Below, piece after piece: positions 8,009 through 8,103 of a stretch of 8,103 bases of DNA. The notes beneath the pieces are model-generated. The model did not search any database, was not told the origin of the DNA, and saw only the letters and a program-made list of their open reading frames with translations. Origin of the DNA: Steroidobacteraceae bacterium (GTDB lineage Bacteria > Pseudomonadota > Gammaproteobacteria > Steroidobacterales > Steroidobacteraceae); NCBI GenBank assembly GCA_021325695.1, contig JAJTCR010000200.1, positions 1-8,103 on the forward strand, written 5' to 3'. The stretch's first letter is position 1; each line of letters starts with the position of its first letter. The position numbers and the translations under genes were made by a program.

Positions 8009-8103
8009 ATGTCGCAGGCCTCATCGCAGGCAGGATCGCAGGACCCGACGCTCGCCCGATTGAGCGTCGCGGTCGTCGGCGCGGGCCGCATCGGCTCGGA
8101 GCT
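8009..8103 (+). CDS. Rossmann-fold NAD(P)-binding protein (3' end outside window)
   Basis: Only the first 31 codons are present. ATG 8009 is preceded by AGGT (7996-7999), 9 nt away. After a short Ser/Gln-rich start (SQASSQAGSQDP) comes ARLSVAVVGAGRIGSEL, a beta strand and GxGxxG dinucleotide-binding loop of a Rossmann fold. Candidates include a homoserine-dehydrogenase-like or other NAD(P)-dependent oxidoreductase; the fragment is too short to choose. It starts 23 bp after the secretin-like gene in the same direction, so it is probably in the same transcript. Confidence 0.7.
   Translation, partial: MSQASSQAGSQDPTLARLSVAVVGAGRIGSE
8012..8047 (+). repeat. Three 12-nt tandem units at the start of the last gene
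   Basis: TCGCAGG recurs at 8012, 8024 and 8036 with an exact 12-nt period. Being a multiple of three, it stays in frame and encodes S-Q-A-S, S-Q-A-G and S-Q-D-P right after the initiator Met. Only the first seven bases of each unit are conserved. It may be a slippage-prone, non-essential N-terminal extension, and the native start could be further downstream (for example TTG at 8060). Confidence 0.6.

Overview
The window is GC-rich (roughly 70% by eye) and densely coded. It looks like a chromosomal piece of a gammaproteobacterium, perhaps an uncultured lineage near Xanthomonadales, Steroidobacterales or Nevskiales. That placement is inference. It rests on the DUF3379-type anti-sigma-like protein, the Pseudomonas-like forms of HutU, HutI and threonine aldolase, and the base composition. 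I see no transposase, phage gene, CRISPR array, tRNA or rRNA.

Layout. (1) Positions 1-639 hold the 3' part of a membrane-anchored, zinc-finger, anti-sigma-like DUF3379 protein. (2) Positions 640-694 carry a probable hutU promoter: an extended -10 box placed so that transcription would start at or next to the ATG, with a perfect palindrome just upstream. (3) hutU (695-2377) and hutI (from 2465) encode urocanase and imidazolonepropionase, steps 2 and 3 of histidine degradation; hutH is not between them. The 87-bp gap is almost wholly filled by a CTAG-rich inverted repeat built from 14-nt tandem units. This repeat supplies the hutU stop codon and ends 6 nt before the hutI ATG. (4) The 3' end of hutI carries a diverged 52-bp tandem duplication that shifts the frame and replaces the last 17 native residues with 49 Arg-rich ones. 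(5) Positions 3888-5534 encode a lipoprotein with a CPPC thioredoxin domain and a long helical C-terminal region. (6) A GNAT acetyltransferase (minus strand, 6066-5500) overlaps it tail to tail. (7) Divergent from the GNAT gene, with 24 bp between start codons, is a low-specificity L-threonine aldolase (6091-7128). Its stop overlaps, as GTGA, the start of a small exported secretin-N-domain protein (7125-7985). (8) A Rossmann-fold NAD(P)-binding protein begins at 8009 and runs off the window.

How the genes work together. HutU converts urocanate to imidazolonepropionate, and HutI hydrolyses that to N-formimino-glutamate. The remaining hut genes must lie elsewhere. The aldolase and secretin-like genes are probably co-transcribed, possibly with the partial Rossmann-fold gene. 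No wholly new system is evident. The points most worth following are the hutU/hutI intergenic repeat, the frameshifting duplication in hutI, the possibly leaderless hutU promoter with its palindrome, and the pore-less secretin-like protein coupled to an aldolase.
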